Shown here: positions 45,864-54,835 of the stretch, piece after piece
How the letters are laid out: each line of letters begins with the position of its first letter
Numbering within the stretch: the stretch's first letter is position 1
Origin: Parerythrobacter_A sp963761775
GTDB lineage: Bacteria; Pseudomonadota; Alphaproteobacteria; Sphingomonadales; Sphingomonadaceae
Direction of reading: 5' to 3'
DNA length: 64,000 nucleotides
Assembly (NCBI GenBank): GCA_963761775.1
Contig: CAVXIF010000012.1
Span: 1 to 64,000 of the forward strand
Notes under the pieces: model-generated
Databases searched by the model: none
What the model saw: only the letters and a program-made list of their open reading frames with translations
Told to the model about the DNA's origin: nothing
Made by a program: the position numbers and the translations under genes

Positions 45864-47189
45864 TCAGGCCGCGTCCGGAATGACGACACCTGCCTGCAAA
45901 GCCGCCAGATCCTTCATCACCAGTTCGGGAAACTCGCGCTGGATGCCGTAGGCTTCGGCAGGCATATACTGCGTGAAGTTTGCCGCGCGCAGTCCGCTTT
46001 CCATCTCGACGAAGGCCGACGTGCCGGCCGCACCGCCCCAGCCGAATGCCCTGCCGGTAACACGCCCGCCCGCACCGAACCGCTGCTTGGCAACCCAAGT
46101 GCCGGTCAGGTCCGCGCCTTCGGGCAACAGGTCGCTGGTGGCCAGATCGACAGTGGCGGCGTCCATCACACGGACGCCGTCGATCATGCCGCGCCCCACC
46201 AGCATCCGCTGGAACCGGTCGTAATCGCGCGGGCTGCTGACCAGCCCGGCCCCGCCGAACGGAAACGCCGGTTCGTCGAGATAGATCGACGATGCCGCCA
46301 TGTCGATAGGCAGCGCCGTGCCGTTGAGAATGCCATAATTGGTCGTCAGGCGACCTACCTCGCTGGCGGGGACACGGAAATAGGTGCTGTCCATACCGCA
46401 GGGCTTGAACAGCCGTTGTTCCAGGAACGTATCGAACGGCATTCCCGACGCAACCTCGATCACGCGGCCCAGCACGTCCAGCCCGACCGAATAGCTCCAC
46501 TTCGTGCCCGGCTGGTAAACCAGCGGCAGCGCAGCGATGCCGTCGGCGAATTTCTCCAGGCTGTCGGTCGGCTTGGCGCGCCCAAGACCGGGTATCGGCA
46601 GGCGGCTGACCTGCCCCGGCACCAGTCCCGCATCCTCGTAAGCCTTGGTAATCGGTCCTTTCTGGATGATACCATAGCCCAGCCCCGCCGTGTGCGTCAT
46701 CAGCATCCGCACGGTGACAGGCTGCGCGGCGGGTTCGAGGTTTTCCGGCCCGATGCTGCCATCGTATTCCTTCTGCACCATCATGTTCGCAAAGCCGGGA
46801 ATGAAGTCGGCCACCGGCTGGTCCAGCTTAATCGCGCCGTCTTCGACCAGCATCATCGCAGCGATCCCGGTGATGGGCTTGGTCTGCGAATAGATGCGAT
46901 ACAGCGTGTCCATGCCCGCCGGTGTGCTGCCGCCAAGCGCCAGCGTACCGCGCGCGATTATGTCCGGCGCGTCCTGCCCGAAGCCCATCGTGGCCACCAT
47001 GTTCGCGACCTTGCCGCTGGAAACATAGTCCTCGACCGCTGCAAGAACCGAAGGCCAGTGCTGGCCATGCGCAAAGGCGCGCGAGGCAGGCAGCGCAGCG
47101 GATGCGGTGATGCCGGCGGCGAACAGCGCGCCGCCCCGCAACAGAGCGCGGCGCGACAGCGGAGACGTTTCGAAATTGCGGTAGGCCAT
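45864..47189 (-). CDS. Beta-lactamase-fold serine hydrolase, Tat-exported
   Basis: 441 residues from ATG 47189. The N-terminus SRRALLRGGALFAAGITASA is a twin-arginine signal. The catalytic SxxK is SQTK in RIYSQTKPITGIAAMMLVED, with a Tyr in the later KWSYSVGLDVLGRVIEV segment, as in class C beta-lactamase/esterase (EstB-like) proteins. It is likely a periplasmic esterase or peptidase; antibiotic resistance should not be assumed. The frame extends 18 codons upstream, but the Tat signal fixes this start. Confidence 0.85.
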   Translation of the reverse strand: MAYRNFETSPLSRRALLRGGALFAAGITASAALPASRAFAHGQHWPSVLAAVEDYVSSGKVANMVATMGFGQDAPDIIARGTLALGGSTPAGMDTLYRIYSQTKPITGIAAMMLVEDGAIKLDQPVADFIPGFANMMVQKEYDGSIGPENLEPAAQPVTVRMLMTHTAGLGYGIIQKGPITKAYEDAGLVPGQVSRLPIPGLGRAKPTDSLEKFADGIAALPLVYQPGTKWSYSVGLDVLGRVIEVASGMPFDTFLEQRLFKPCGMDSTYFRVPASEVGRLTTNYGILNGTALPIDMAASSIYLDEPAFPFGGAGLVSSPRDYDRFQRMLVGRGMIDGVRVMDAATVDLATSDLLPEGADLTGTWVAKQRFGAGGRVTGRAFGWGGAAGTSAFVEMESGLRAANFTQYMPAEAYGIQREFPELVMKDLAALQAGVVIPDAA

Positions 47190-47246
47190 ATGTGCGATCC
47201 TCTTGGTGTCTTCGAGCGAAGGAGTTGGGCGATGATGGCCCACAGG

Positions 47247-48333
47247 TCAATCGTCCGTACGCGACTGGCCCGTACGCGACTGGCCCGTACGCGACTGGGG
47301 CGCCATTGCCAGCCGCACCGCCTTGGCAAACAGGGTCGGCAGTCCGGCGGCTGCGATATCGGCAAGCGGCCACCATTCGCCCTGACCGGGCGGTTCGGCA
47401 GTTTCAGGCGCGCGCAGGACGGTCAGTTCCAACGAGAAATGGGTGAAGACGTGGCGCACCGTGCCGCAATCGGTCCAGCCATCCGCTTCGAAACCCGTCC
47501 CGTCCCCACGCGCGCTCCAGCCATCGCCCGGGAGCGCGCGCATTCCGGCGAACACTCCTTTGGCGGGGCGTGTGACGAGCCAGACCTGCTTGTCCCTTTC
47601 GTGCCAGTAAGCACGCCCGCGCCGCACCGGCTTGGCTCGCTTGGGCGTCTTGACCGGATAGTGTTCCGGGTTGCTCTTCACGCTGCGCATCGCAATACGC
47701 CTGCACCGGGCACAGCAGGCAGCGCGGCGTGCGCGAAGTGCATATGGTCGCGCCCAGATCCATCATTGCCTGCGCAAAATCGCCCGCGCGCGTGTCGGGC
47801 GTGATGGTATCGGTCTTGCCGCGGATGGCTTTGCGCGCTTTGGGGAGGGGTTGGTCGATAGCGAAGAGACGCGACACCACCCGCTCGACATTGGCGTCCA
47901 CCACCACCGCGCGCTGCCCGAATGCGAAGGCGGCGATGGCGGCGGCGGTATAGGCACCCAGCCCGGGCAAGGTACGCAACTCCGCCTCGGTTCGCGGAAA
48001 CGCGCCAGCCTCTGCGACCAGCCGCGCGGTCTTCACCAGATTGCGCGCCCGCGAATAATAGCCCAGCCCCGCCCACGCTGCCATCACGTCGGCCTCAGGC
48101 GCGGCGGCAAGGTCGGCGACAGTCGGCCAGCGTTTCAGGAACACCGCGAAATACGGTTTCACCGCCGCAACGGTGGTCTGTTGCAGCATGATCTCGGACA
48201 GCCATACCGCGTAGGGATCGGGCGGTGGCGCATCGGGCGCAGCACGCCACGGCAGAGCGCGGGCATGGCGGTCGTACCATGCCAGCAGGGCGCTCGATAT
48301 GCTCGCGGATGAAGAAGCGGCGCTGGTGGTCAC
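47247..48333 (-). pseudogene. mutY: A/G-specific adenine DNA glycosylase MutY, one frameshift
   Basis: MutY removes adenine opposite 8-oxoguanine. The N-terminal domain has SEIMLQQTTVAAVKPYF, the helix-hairpin-helix LPGLGAYTAAAIAAFAF, the catalytic VVDANVERVV Asp and the iron-sulfur ligands CTSRTPRCLLCPVQAYC. The frame changes near 47690. The C-terminal Nudix-like domain (QVWLVTRPAKGVFAGMRALP and HVFTHFSLELTVL) follows in the next frame and ends in three QSRT(G) repeats made by the 15-bp array. Rebuilt length is about 360 residues, from a GTG start 14 bases from the divergent dciA start. Confidence 0.9.
47256..47300. repeat. Three tandem copies of a 15-bp repeat (unit CGTACGCGACTGGCC) at the mutY 3' end
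   Basis: The copies are 47256-47270, 47271-47285 and 47286-47300. They are read in frame as QSRTG repeats at the MutY C-terminus. The unit is related to the 31366-31409 repeat, and both arrays have three copies of period 15. Confidence 0.85.
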
Positions 48334-48347
48334 CCGGCGGCTATGCC

Positions 48348-48929
48348 ATGACCCGCCGCGCTATGGAACGCGAACCGCCCTCCTCTCCCAAATCCGGACG
48401 CAAGCGGCGCGCGCCTGCCAAAAAGGGACGCGGCGCGCGCCCTTACGAGCGGCCCCGTGGCGGTCCGGCCCGGGCCATATCGGACCTGATGCCACAAATC
48501 GGGCGCACCGCGTTCCGCCGCTTCGGCTTCGTACAATCGAATGTCGTCACCCGCTGGCCCGAAATCGTCGGCGCACAACACGCCGCCGTTTGCGCGCCCG
48601 AAGCCATCCGCTTTCCCCCCGGCGAAAAGGCGGACGGCATTCTGCAAATCGTGGTCATCCCGGCTCACGCCCCGCTAATCCAGCATGTCGTCCCCGAAAT
48701 CATCGAGCGGGTGAACCGCTTCTTCGGCTATCGCGCCGTCGCCCGCGTCAAGCTGCGGCAAGGTGCGGTTAAGCCACCTGCGGTAGAAGCGCCCAAACCC
48801 CCGCCTTCGCTCAAGCCGATCCCGATGGAACTGGGGGACAGCCTGCGCGATATCGGCGACCCCGAATTGCGCACCGTCCTGGAATCGCTGGCGCGCAGTC
48901 TGGGCGACGATACACCTGCCAAGGAATGA
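48348..48929 (+). CDS. dciA: DUF721 / DciA-type replicative helicase loader
   Basis: 193 residues from ATG 48348. A basic N-terminal part (SPKSGRKRRAPAKKGRGARP) precedes the DUF721 core (GRTAFRRFGFVQSNVVTRWP and VVPEIIERVNRFFGYRAVAR). DciA helps load DnaB in bacteria that lack DnaC or DnaI. It is divergent from mutY, and the following dsbA-like gene overlaps its stop by four bases. Confidence 0.82.
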   Translation: MTRRAMEREPPSSPKSGRKRRAPAKKGRGARPYERPRGGPARAISDLMPQIGRTAFRRFGFVQSNVVTRWPEIVGAQHAAVCAPEAIRFPPGEKADGILQIVVIPAHAPLIQHVVPEIIERVNRFFGYRAVARVKLRQGAVKPPAVEAPKPPPSLKPIPMELGDSLRDIGDPELRTVLESLARSLGDDTPAKE

Positions 48930-49624
48930 ACCGACCGATGACCCTGCACTCGATCCTGCGCACCGGTGCGCTGGCGCTCGCTATCGGCATGGCGCAGCCT
49001 GCCTTGGCCGAGCCGTATCACGCGAAGGTGCAGGCGGGCGAGCGTGCCTATACCATCGGCAATGGCGAAGCGGAAACGCAGCTGATCGAGTTCGTCAGCT
49101 ATACCTGCCCGCATTGCGCGACATTTGCCGTGGAAGGGGAACCTGCGCTGCAATTTGCCTATATCGGGTCGGGCAAGCTGGCGCTGGAAATCCGGTCCTA
49201 TATCCGCAACCCGATCGACCTGGTCGCGACCATGCTGGCGCAATGCGGCGATAGCGACCGGTTTGTGCGTAACCACACGATGCTGATGATGTCGCAGGGC
49301 ACTTGGCTGCCGATTGCCCGGCGTGCCACACCGGCGCAGGTTGCCCGCTGGACGCTGACGGACAAGGCGGCGGCGCGGCGCAATATCGCGTCCGACTTCG
49401 GCTTCTACGATGCGTTCGAGACGCGCGGCTATACACGACCCGATATCGACCGCTGCCTGTCTGACGATGCCGTGGCGGAACGGCTGGTTGCAAATACCGT
49501 GGCCGATGCAGAAGAATTCGGCGTGCGCGGCACGCCCAGCTTCGTGCTGGATGGCACGCTGTTGGCGAACGTGCATGACTGGACCACGCTGCAAACCGCG
49601 CTAAAAGAACCGACGACCGAATAA
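48926..49624 (+). CDS. Periplasmic DsbA-like thiol oxidoreductase
   Basis: 232 residues with a cleavable signal peptide (LRTGALALAIGMAQPALAEP) and active site CPHC (C61-C64) in a thioredoxin fold with an inserted helical domain. The cis-Pro loop is GVRGTPSFVLDG. It is expected to introduce disulfides into exported proteins. The start (ATGA) overlaps dciA, and the second DsbA-like gene follows 20 bases on. Confidence 0.85.
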   Translation: MNRPMTLHSILRTGALALAIGMAQPALAEPYHAKVQAGERAYTIGNGEAETQLIEFVSYTCPHCATFAVEGEPALQFAYIGSGKLALEIRSYIRNPIDLVATMLAQCGDSDRFVRNHTMLMMSQGTWLPIARRATPAQVARWTLTDKAAARRNIASDFGFYDAFETRGYTRPDIDRCLSDDAVAERLVANTVADAEEFGVRGTPSFVLDGTLLANVHDWTTLQTALKEPTTE

Positions 49625-49644
49625 CAGCTGCCGGAACCTGCCCG

Positions 49645-50394
49645 ATGACGTTCTCCAATCGCCCCGCTTTTCTTGCACTGCTCGCCGCGCCCGTGGCGCT
49701 GGCCCTCGCCGGTTGCGGCACTGCGGATGATGCCGCCGTCACCAACGGCGAACCGGTTGCCGCGATCCCCGCACCCGACGGCTCGCAATGGGCCGATACC
49801 GTCACCGTGACGGAGGCCGACGGTTACACGCTGGGCAACCCCGATGCGCCGATCACCCTGATCGAATACGCATCCCTGACGTGTCCGGCCTGTGCGATGT
49901 TCGCTGCCGAGGCGGTCGAGCCGCTCAAGAACGACTACATCGCCAGCGGGCGCGTGAAGTACGAACTGCGCAACCAGATCCACGGGCCGCACGATCTGGC
50001 GCTGGCGACGCTGGTGCGCTGCGGCGACGATGCGACGTTCCACCCGCTGTCGGAGCAGGTCTGGGCGAACCTCAACGCACTTCTCGATCCCATCATCCAG
50101 AACAGTCAGGCAGTGCAGCAGGCGGTGGCGCTTCCGGCCGACCAGCGGCTGGTCCGCATTGCCGAAATCGGCGGTTTCCTGGACTTCTTCGCGGCACGCG
50201 GGCTGAGCGCGGATCAGGCACGCAGCTGCCTCGCCGACGAGACCGTTTATTCGGCCATCGCGGAACGCAGCAACACGCAATCGCGCGAGCTGGACGTCAG
50301 CGGCACGCCGACGTTCTTCGTCAACAACACGAAGGCCGATGCGAACGACTGGGCGAGTGTGGAGCAGTTGCTGAAGGACGCTGGCGCGCGATAA
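49645..50394 (+). CDS. DsbA-like lipoprotein with CPAC active site
   Basis: 249 residues. The lipobox LALAGC places C24 as the lipidated residue. The DsbA/DsbG-like domain has IEYASLTCPACAMF (C80-C83) and SGTPTFFVNNTK (cis-Pro). The neighbouring soluble CPHC protein suggests a pair with different locations or redox potentials. It was probably derived from it by duplication, though the sequences have diverged widely. Confidence 0.85.
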   Translation: MTFSNRPAFLALLAAPVALALAGCGTADDAAVTNGEPVAAIPAPDGSQWADTVTVTEADGYTLGNPDAPITLIEYASLTCPACAMFAAEAVEPLKNDYIASGRVKYELRNQIHGPHDLALATLVRCGDDATFHPLSEQVWANLNALLDPIIQNSQAVQQAVALPADQRLVRIAEIGGFLDFFAARGLSADQARSCLADETVYSAIAERSNTQSRELDVSGTPTFFVNNTKADANDWASVEQLLKDAGAR

Positions 50395-50406
50395 TCATGC
50401 TCTAAG

Positions 50407-50874
50407 TCAGGCATCGACGGCGGCGGAGAGCGCGTCGCGGATCGCTTTCAGCTTCGATACGGTTTCGGCGTCAGAGCGCGCGCCTCTCGGATCCGGCGCG
50501 TTGCCGAAAAAAGCGGCGACCCCGCCCTCGTCTGCCGCAACAGGCGCGGCATCCGAGCGAAATACGCTTGCTGGCGGTTCCCCGGTTGTATCTTCAACGG
50601 GCTCGTCGGGCGCGTTCTCAAGCGCCTGTCGCGCGCCTTTCAGCGTGTAGCCTTCCTTGTTCACAAGCGCGTCGATACGCTGGATGACCGCGATGTCGTC
50701 GCTGCGGTAATAGCGCCGTCCACCGGCACGGGTCATCGGCTGGAGCATGGGAAACTGCTGTTCCCAATAGCGCAGGATATGCGGCTTGATATCGAGCGCG
50801 TCGCTTACCTCGCCGATGGTGCGCAGGGCATCCTCGGCTTTCCCGTCGTCGAAAACAGACCCACGATCGCTCAC
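50407..50874 (-). CDS. MerR-family transcriptional regulator
   Basis: 155 residues. The winged helix LRTIGEVSDALDIKPHILRY is followed by WEQQFPMLQPMTRAGGRRYY and DIAVIQRIDALVNKEGYTLK, a MerR layout. The C-terminal part has no Cys metal site and no known ligand domain. It follows ihfA with a four-base overlap and is the last gene of the rpmF-plsX-fabH-ihfA-merR series seen in many alphaproteobacteria. Confidence 0.9.
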   Translation of the reverse strand: MSDRGSVFDDGKAEDALRTIGEVSDALDIKPHILRYWEQQFPMLQPMTRAGGRRYYRSDDIAVIQRIDALVNKEGYTLKGARQALENAPDEPVEDTTGEPPASVFRSDAAPVAADEGGVAAFFGNAPDPRGARSDAETVSKLKAIRDALSAAVDA

Positions 50875-51176
50875 CCCTTGGCAACCCGGTCTTTCAGCAG
50901 CTGACTGGCGCGGAATGTCATCACCCGACGCTTGGTAATCGGCACTTCGACCCCCGTCTTGGGGTTGCGGCCGATGCGTTCGCTCTTGTCACGCAGGACG
51001 AAGCTGCCAAAGCCGGAAATCTTCACATTCTCGCCTTTGCTCATCGCCTCACACATATGCTTGAGGATGGACTCCACAAGTTCCAGCGACTCCGTGCGCG
51101 AGAACCCCATGCGGCGATTGATGCTCTCCGCCAGATCGGCGCGTGTCAGCGTGTTCATCGAACGCGACATATCCAT
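50871..51176 (-). CDS. ihfA: Integration host factor alpha subunit
   Basis: 101 residues of HU/IHF fold (NTLTRADLAESINRRMGFSR; FGSFVLRDKSERIGRNPKTG; RRVMTFRASQLLKDRV). IHF bends DNA at specific sites for transcription and recombination, including sigma54 promoters such as that of rtcBA here. AAGGAG lies ahead of ATG 51176; two later ATGs (51170 and 51158) are alternatives. The position next to fabH and merR supports ihfA rather than ihfB or hup. Confidence 0.92.
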   Translation of the reverse strand: MDMSRSMNTLTRADLAESINRRMGFSRTESLELVESILKHMCEAMSKGENVKISGFGSFVLRDKSERIGRNPKTGVEVPITKRRVMTFRASQLLKDRVAKG

Positions 51177-51264
51177 ATTCTCCTTCGGTCCCCACCTGTA
51201 ATAACATAACGCAAGATAGCGGAAGAATGCGCGTGCAGCAATGCCTGCAACCGGCGCCGCAACG

Positions 51265-52269
51265 TCACAGCCTGACCAGCGATGCACCCCAGGTCAGCCC
51301 ACCGCCCATCGCCTCGAACATCACCAGATCGCCTGCATTGATGCGCCCGTCGCGCATGGCGGTATCGAAGGCGAGCGGCACGGAGGCAGCCGAGGTGTTG
51401 GCATGGCGGTCCACGGTCATAACCACCTTTTCCATCGGCAAGCCCAGCTTGCGCGCAGTGGCGTCAAGAATGCGGGCATTGGCCTGGTGCGGCACGACCC
51501 AGTCGATATCGCCGACATCGACGCCCGCCGCGTCCAGCGTTTCCTCCAGCACCTGCGCCAGGTTGACGACAGCGTGGCGAAACACCTCGCGGCCTTTCAT
51601 CCGCAAATGCCCGACCGTACCGGTTGTCGACGGGCCGCCATCGACGAACAGCAATTCACTGTGCCGCCCGTCGGCGTGCAATCGTGTGGCAAGAATGCCG
51701 GCCGCATCGGGTCCGGCATCCGCTTCGGGCGCGGACAGCACCACTGCGCCCGCCCCGTCGCCGAACAGCACGCAGGTAGCGCGGTCGTCCCAGTCCATGA
51801 TGCGGCTGAAGGTTTCGGAACCGATCACCAATGCATGTGTCGCCATGCCGGTCCGCAGCATCGCGTCCGCCGTGCCAAGCGCGTAAAGAAAGCCCGAACA
51901 CACCGCGCCGACATCGAAAGCGATGCCCGGCCCGCAGCCCAGCGCATGTTGCACCAGCGTGGCGGTGGCGGGAAAGGTCTTGTCAGGTGTAGCGGTAGCC
52001 AGCACGATCAGGTCGATGACGTCGGGTGCGATGCCCGCCGCCGCGCACGCTTTTCGCCCCGCTTCGGAGGCCAGGGTCGCGGTCGTCTCGCCCTCGCCCG
52101 CGATATAGCGTTGCTCGATACCGGATCGCTCCACGATCCAGCGATCGCTGGTGTCGATACGGTCGCCCAATTGCGCGATAAGTTCTTTGTTGGAAACGGC
52201 TTTTTTCGGCAGCGCCGACCCGCTGCCGATGATGCGCGATCCAATCCGTTGGCCAGATACCGGCGTCAC
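51265..52269 (-). CDS. fabH: 3-oxoacyl-ACP synthase III
   Basis: 334 residues. FabH starts fatty acid synthesis by condensing acetyl-CoA with malonyl-ACP. The active Cys is C124 in GAVCSGFLYALG, the His is in VPHQANARILDATARKLGLP, and the Asn is in DRHANTSAASVPLA. The GTG start overlaps the plsX stop by four bases. Confidence 0.95.
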   Translation of the reverse strand: MTPVSGQRIGSRIIGSGSALPKKAVSNKELIAQLGDRIDTSDRWIVERSGIEQRYIAGEGETTATLASEAGRKACAAAGIAPDVIDLIVLATATPDKTFPATATLVQHALGCGPGIAFDVGAVCSGFLYALGTADAMLRTGMATHALVIGSETFSRIMDWDDRATCVLFGDGAGAVVLSAPEADAGPDAAGILATRLHADGRHSELLFVDGGPSTTGTVGHLRMKGREVFRHAVVNLAQVLEETLDAAGVDVGDIDWVVPHQANARILDATARKLGLPMEKVVMTVDRHANTSAASVPLAFDTAMRDGRINAGDLVMFEAMGGGLTWGASLVRL

Positions 52270-53297
52270 GCGTGTCCTTCGGCTTGCACGTCGGCAATTC
52301 CCGCGGCGATCCGGTCGGTCAGCTTGTCCTCCAGCAATCGCGCCGCCACCGCGACGGCATTGGCCACGCCTGCCGCGTTCGCACTGCCGTGGCTTTTCAC
52401 CACCACGCCGTTCAGGCCCAGAAAAACCGCCCCGTTGTGGTTGTTCGGGTCGAGATGCGTTTTCAGCAATTCGGTCGCGGGACGCGACACGAGGAAGCCG
52501 ATCTTGGACCGCAGCGAGCTGGTAAATGCTTCGCGCAGCAGGTCGGTAACGAAACGCGCCGTACCCTCGATCGCCTTCAGCGCGATATTGCCGGAGAACC
52601 CGTCGGTCACCACCACATCCACTTCGCCGCGATTGATCTTGTCGCTTTCGACATAGCCGTCGAACTGCATCGCAAGGCCCGTCGCCTGCTGCAACTGCGT
52701 CGCAGCGTCGCGCAGGCGATCGAACCCCTTGTTCTCTTCGGTGCCGATATTGAGGAGCCGCACGCGCGGACGCTCGCGGCCCGTCACGATCCGCGAATAG
52801 GCCGCGCCCATCACCGCGAACTGCACAAGGTTGCGCGCGTCGGCCTCGGTGTTCGCGCCAAGGTCCAGCATGATAACGTCGTTATCGCCAAGCGTCGGCA
52901 TCAACGCGGCAAGCGCCGGACGGTCGATGGCAGGCATAGTGCGCAGCGCAACCGCGCTCATAGCCATCAGTGCGCCGGTATTGCCGCCGCTGACGGCGGC
53001 ACCGGCCTCGCCCTGCTTCACCGCATTGATCGCCAGCCCCATCGAAGTGGTCCTCGCGCGGCGCAGGGCCTTGGTGGGAATTTCGTCCCCGCCGACGACA
53101 TCGTCGCAATGCTGGATTTCGGATGCGCCGCGCAGGTTGGGGTGCGCGTCGAGTGCCGACTTGATTTCGGTCTGGTCGCCGACCAGCAGGAACTTGAAGC
53201 CGTCATGCCGCCGCCGGGCCTCGGCCGCACCGCTGACCATAACCCGTACGCCATCATCCCCGCCCATCGCATCGACGGCGATACGCGGCAGGGTCAT
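52266..53297 (-). CDS. plsX: Phosphate acyltransferase
   Basis: 343 residues. PlsX makes acyl-phosphate from acyl-ACP for phospholipid synthesis. Characteristic text: RIAVDAMGGDDGVRVMVSGA, GAAVSGGNTGALMAMS, VMLDLGANTEADARNLVQFA and VTDGFSGNIALKAIEG. It is coupled to fabH and lies 30 bases after rpmF. Confidence 0.95.
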   Translation of the reverse strand: MTLPRIAVDAMGGDDGVRVMVSGAAEARRRHDGFKFLLVGDQTEIKSALDAHPNLRGASEIQHCDDVVGGDEIPTKALRRARTTSMGLAINAVKQGEAGAAVSGGNTGALMAMSAVALRTMPAIDRPALAALMPTLGDNDVIMLDLGANTEADARNLVQFAVMGAAYSRIVTGRERPRVRLLNIGTEENKGFDRLRDAATQLQQATGLAMQFDGYVESDKINRGEVDVVVTDGFSGNIALKAIEGTARFVTDLLREAFTSSLRSKIGFLVSRPATELLKTHLDPNNHNGAVFLGLNGVVVKSHGSANAAGVANAVAVAARLLEDKLTDRIAAGIADVQAEGHA

Positions 53298-53327
53298 GGC
53301 ATTCTCCGGATAAGAGTAACTGGCGTC

Positions 53328-53507
53328 TTAAAGACCGACCGCGATGATTTCGCGACCGTTATAGTGTCCGCACGCATGGCACAGATTGTGCGGTCGCTTC
53401 AACTCGCCACAATTGGAGCATTCGTGAAACGCCTCGACCTTTAGCGAATCATGCGCGCGGCGGTTGCCGCGGCGGTGGGGCGATACTTTTCTCTTGGGGA
53501 CTGCCAT
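53328..53507 (-). CDS. rpmF: 50S ribosomal protein L32
   Basis: 59 residues, start ATG 53507 (MAVPKRKVSPHRRGNRRAHD). The zinc ribbon reads CSNCGELKRPHNLCHACGHY, followed by NGREIIAVGL. Length and order (rpmF-plsX-fabH) are standard. Confidence 0.97.
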   Translation of the reverse strand: MAVPKRKVSPHRRGNRRAHDSLKVEAFHECSNCGELKRPHNLCHACGHYNGREIIAVGL

Positions 53508-53710
53508 GGCGTCACCTGTTCCTCGTCAAACAAAAATGCGGGTTCCGCCCTAGGCGAAGGAAGACGAATGCACAATGCGCGCGCCGGTCCTGTCCGTGAC
53601 GGGGAAGCGGCGCGCTATAACGGGAATGCGCGCCGTTGCAAGTCACTGTGTTCGGTCATAGGCGATCCTCTATAGAAATTGGCCTGTATCGAAGTTGGGG
53701 ATCCCGAACC

Positions 53711-54103
53711 ATGCTTTTGCCCGTCACCCTGTGCGCGGCGGCTGCTGCCGCGCTTATCAATCTGTGGCTCGCCATCAGGTGCGGCCAGGTCCGGCTGAAA
53801 GGCAAGATCCTGCACGGCGACGATGCCGGTGGCCCGCTCAGCCGCCGGATGCGCGCACAGCTTAACTTCGTGGAAAATACGCCATTCGTGCTGGTGCTGG
53901 TTGCGGCGATAGAACTGGCGGGCCGGGGCGGCACCTGGCTTGCCATCGTCGTGGGCGTCTACATGCTTGGCCGTATCGCGCATGGCATCGGCATGGACTC
54001 CGAAAACCCCGCCCCTGCGCGCAAATACGGGGTTATCATCACGATGCTGACCCTGCTGGGCCTGTCGGTTGTCGCAGTGCTGATCGTGCTGCGCGTTATC
54101 TAG
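53711..54103 (+). CDS. MAPEG-family membrane protein
   Basis: 130 residues from ATG 53711. Four membrane segments are visible, at about residues 4-24, 58-78, 82-98 and 108-128. The MAPEG signature RMRAQLNFVENTPFVLVLVA follows the first loop. Bacterial members are related to microsomal glutathione S-transferase but mostly untested. Its stop is 12 bases from that of the convergent MBL gene. Confidence 0.88.
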   Translation: MLLPVTLCAAAAAALINLWLAIRCGQVRLKGKILHGDDAGGPLSRRMRAQLNFVENTPFVLVLVAAIELAGRGGTWLAIVVGVYMLGRIAHGIGMDSENPAPARKYGVIITMLTLLGLSVVAVLIVLRVI

Positions 54104-54115
54104 GCAGACGCCAAA

Positions 54116-54793
54116 CTAGGCGGAAGCCAACGCCGCATCGCTCACGAACTGGTTGGTCGCGCGTTCCTTGCCGAACGTGCTGACCGGTCCGTGACCCGGC
54201 ACGAATGTCGTGTCGTTGCCCAGTGGCCACAGCCTGCCGGTAATCGCGTCGAGCAGATGCTGATGGTTGCCGCGCGGAAAATCGGTGCGCCCGATGCTGC
54301 CCTGGAAAATTACGTCGCCCACGATGGCGAAACGGCTCGGCGCGTGGTGAAAGACGATATGGCCCGGCGTGTGTCCGGGGCAATGGATGACGTCCAGCAC
54401 CAGCTCGCCCACGGTCACCGTATCGCCATGCTCCAGCCAGCGGGTCGGCTCAAAGGTCCTGGCTTCCATGCCCCAGCGCGCGCCGTCATCGTCCAGCTGC
54501 GCGATCCAGAACCGGTCTTCCTCCTGCGGCCCCTCTATCGGCAGGCCCAGCTCGTCCGCCAGCATCCCTGCCTGCCCGCAATGGTCGAGATGGCCATGCG
54601 TTATCAGCAGTTTCTCCAGCGTCACGCCCGCCTTCGCCACGCCCGCCTTCAGCTTGTCCAGATCGCCACCCGGATCGACCAGCGCGCCGCGCATCGTGTT
54701 CGTGCACCAGATCAGCGAGCAATTCTGCTGCAACGGCGTCACCGGCATGATGGCGACTTTCATGGGCGGAGTTTGTTTGTCGTGCTGTGTCAT
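54116..54793 (-). CDS. Metallo-beta-lactamase-fold hydrolase (glyoxalase II-like)
   Basis: 225 residues. The zinc ligands are in THGHLDHCG, DVIHCPGHTPGH, IVGDVIFQGSIGRTD and FVPGHGPVSTFGKE, the YcbL-like single-domain pattern of glyoxalase II relatives. Substrates could be thioesters such as S-lactoylglutathione. ATG 54763 (MKVAIMP) is an alternative start, as family members often begin near there. Confidence 0.88.
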   Translation of the reverse strand: MTQHDKQTPPMKVAIMPVTPLQQNCSLIWCTNTMRGALVDPGGDLDKLKAGVAKAGVTLEKLLITHGHLDHCGQAGMLADELGLPIEGPQEEDRFWIAQLDDDGARWGMEARTFEPTRWLEHGDTVTVGELVLDVIHCPGHTPGHIVFHHAPSRFAIVGDVIFQGSIGRTDFPRGNHQHLLDAITGRLWPLGNDTTFVPGHGPVSTFGKERATNQFVSDAALASA

Positions 54794-54835
54794 GCCCTTC
54801 GATGTGGCAAGTGTCGCGCCGGTCCGCAAGCGCCG

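Noticed and set aside
45864..47189. Antibiotic-resistance beta-lactamase
   Set aside because: The fold and SxxK are shared by many esterases and peptidases; nothing specific to resistance enzymes is visible.
45417..47804. 795-residue plus-strand open frame
   Set aside because: Antisense shadow of nudC, the serine hydrolase and mutY; no family resemblance.
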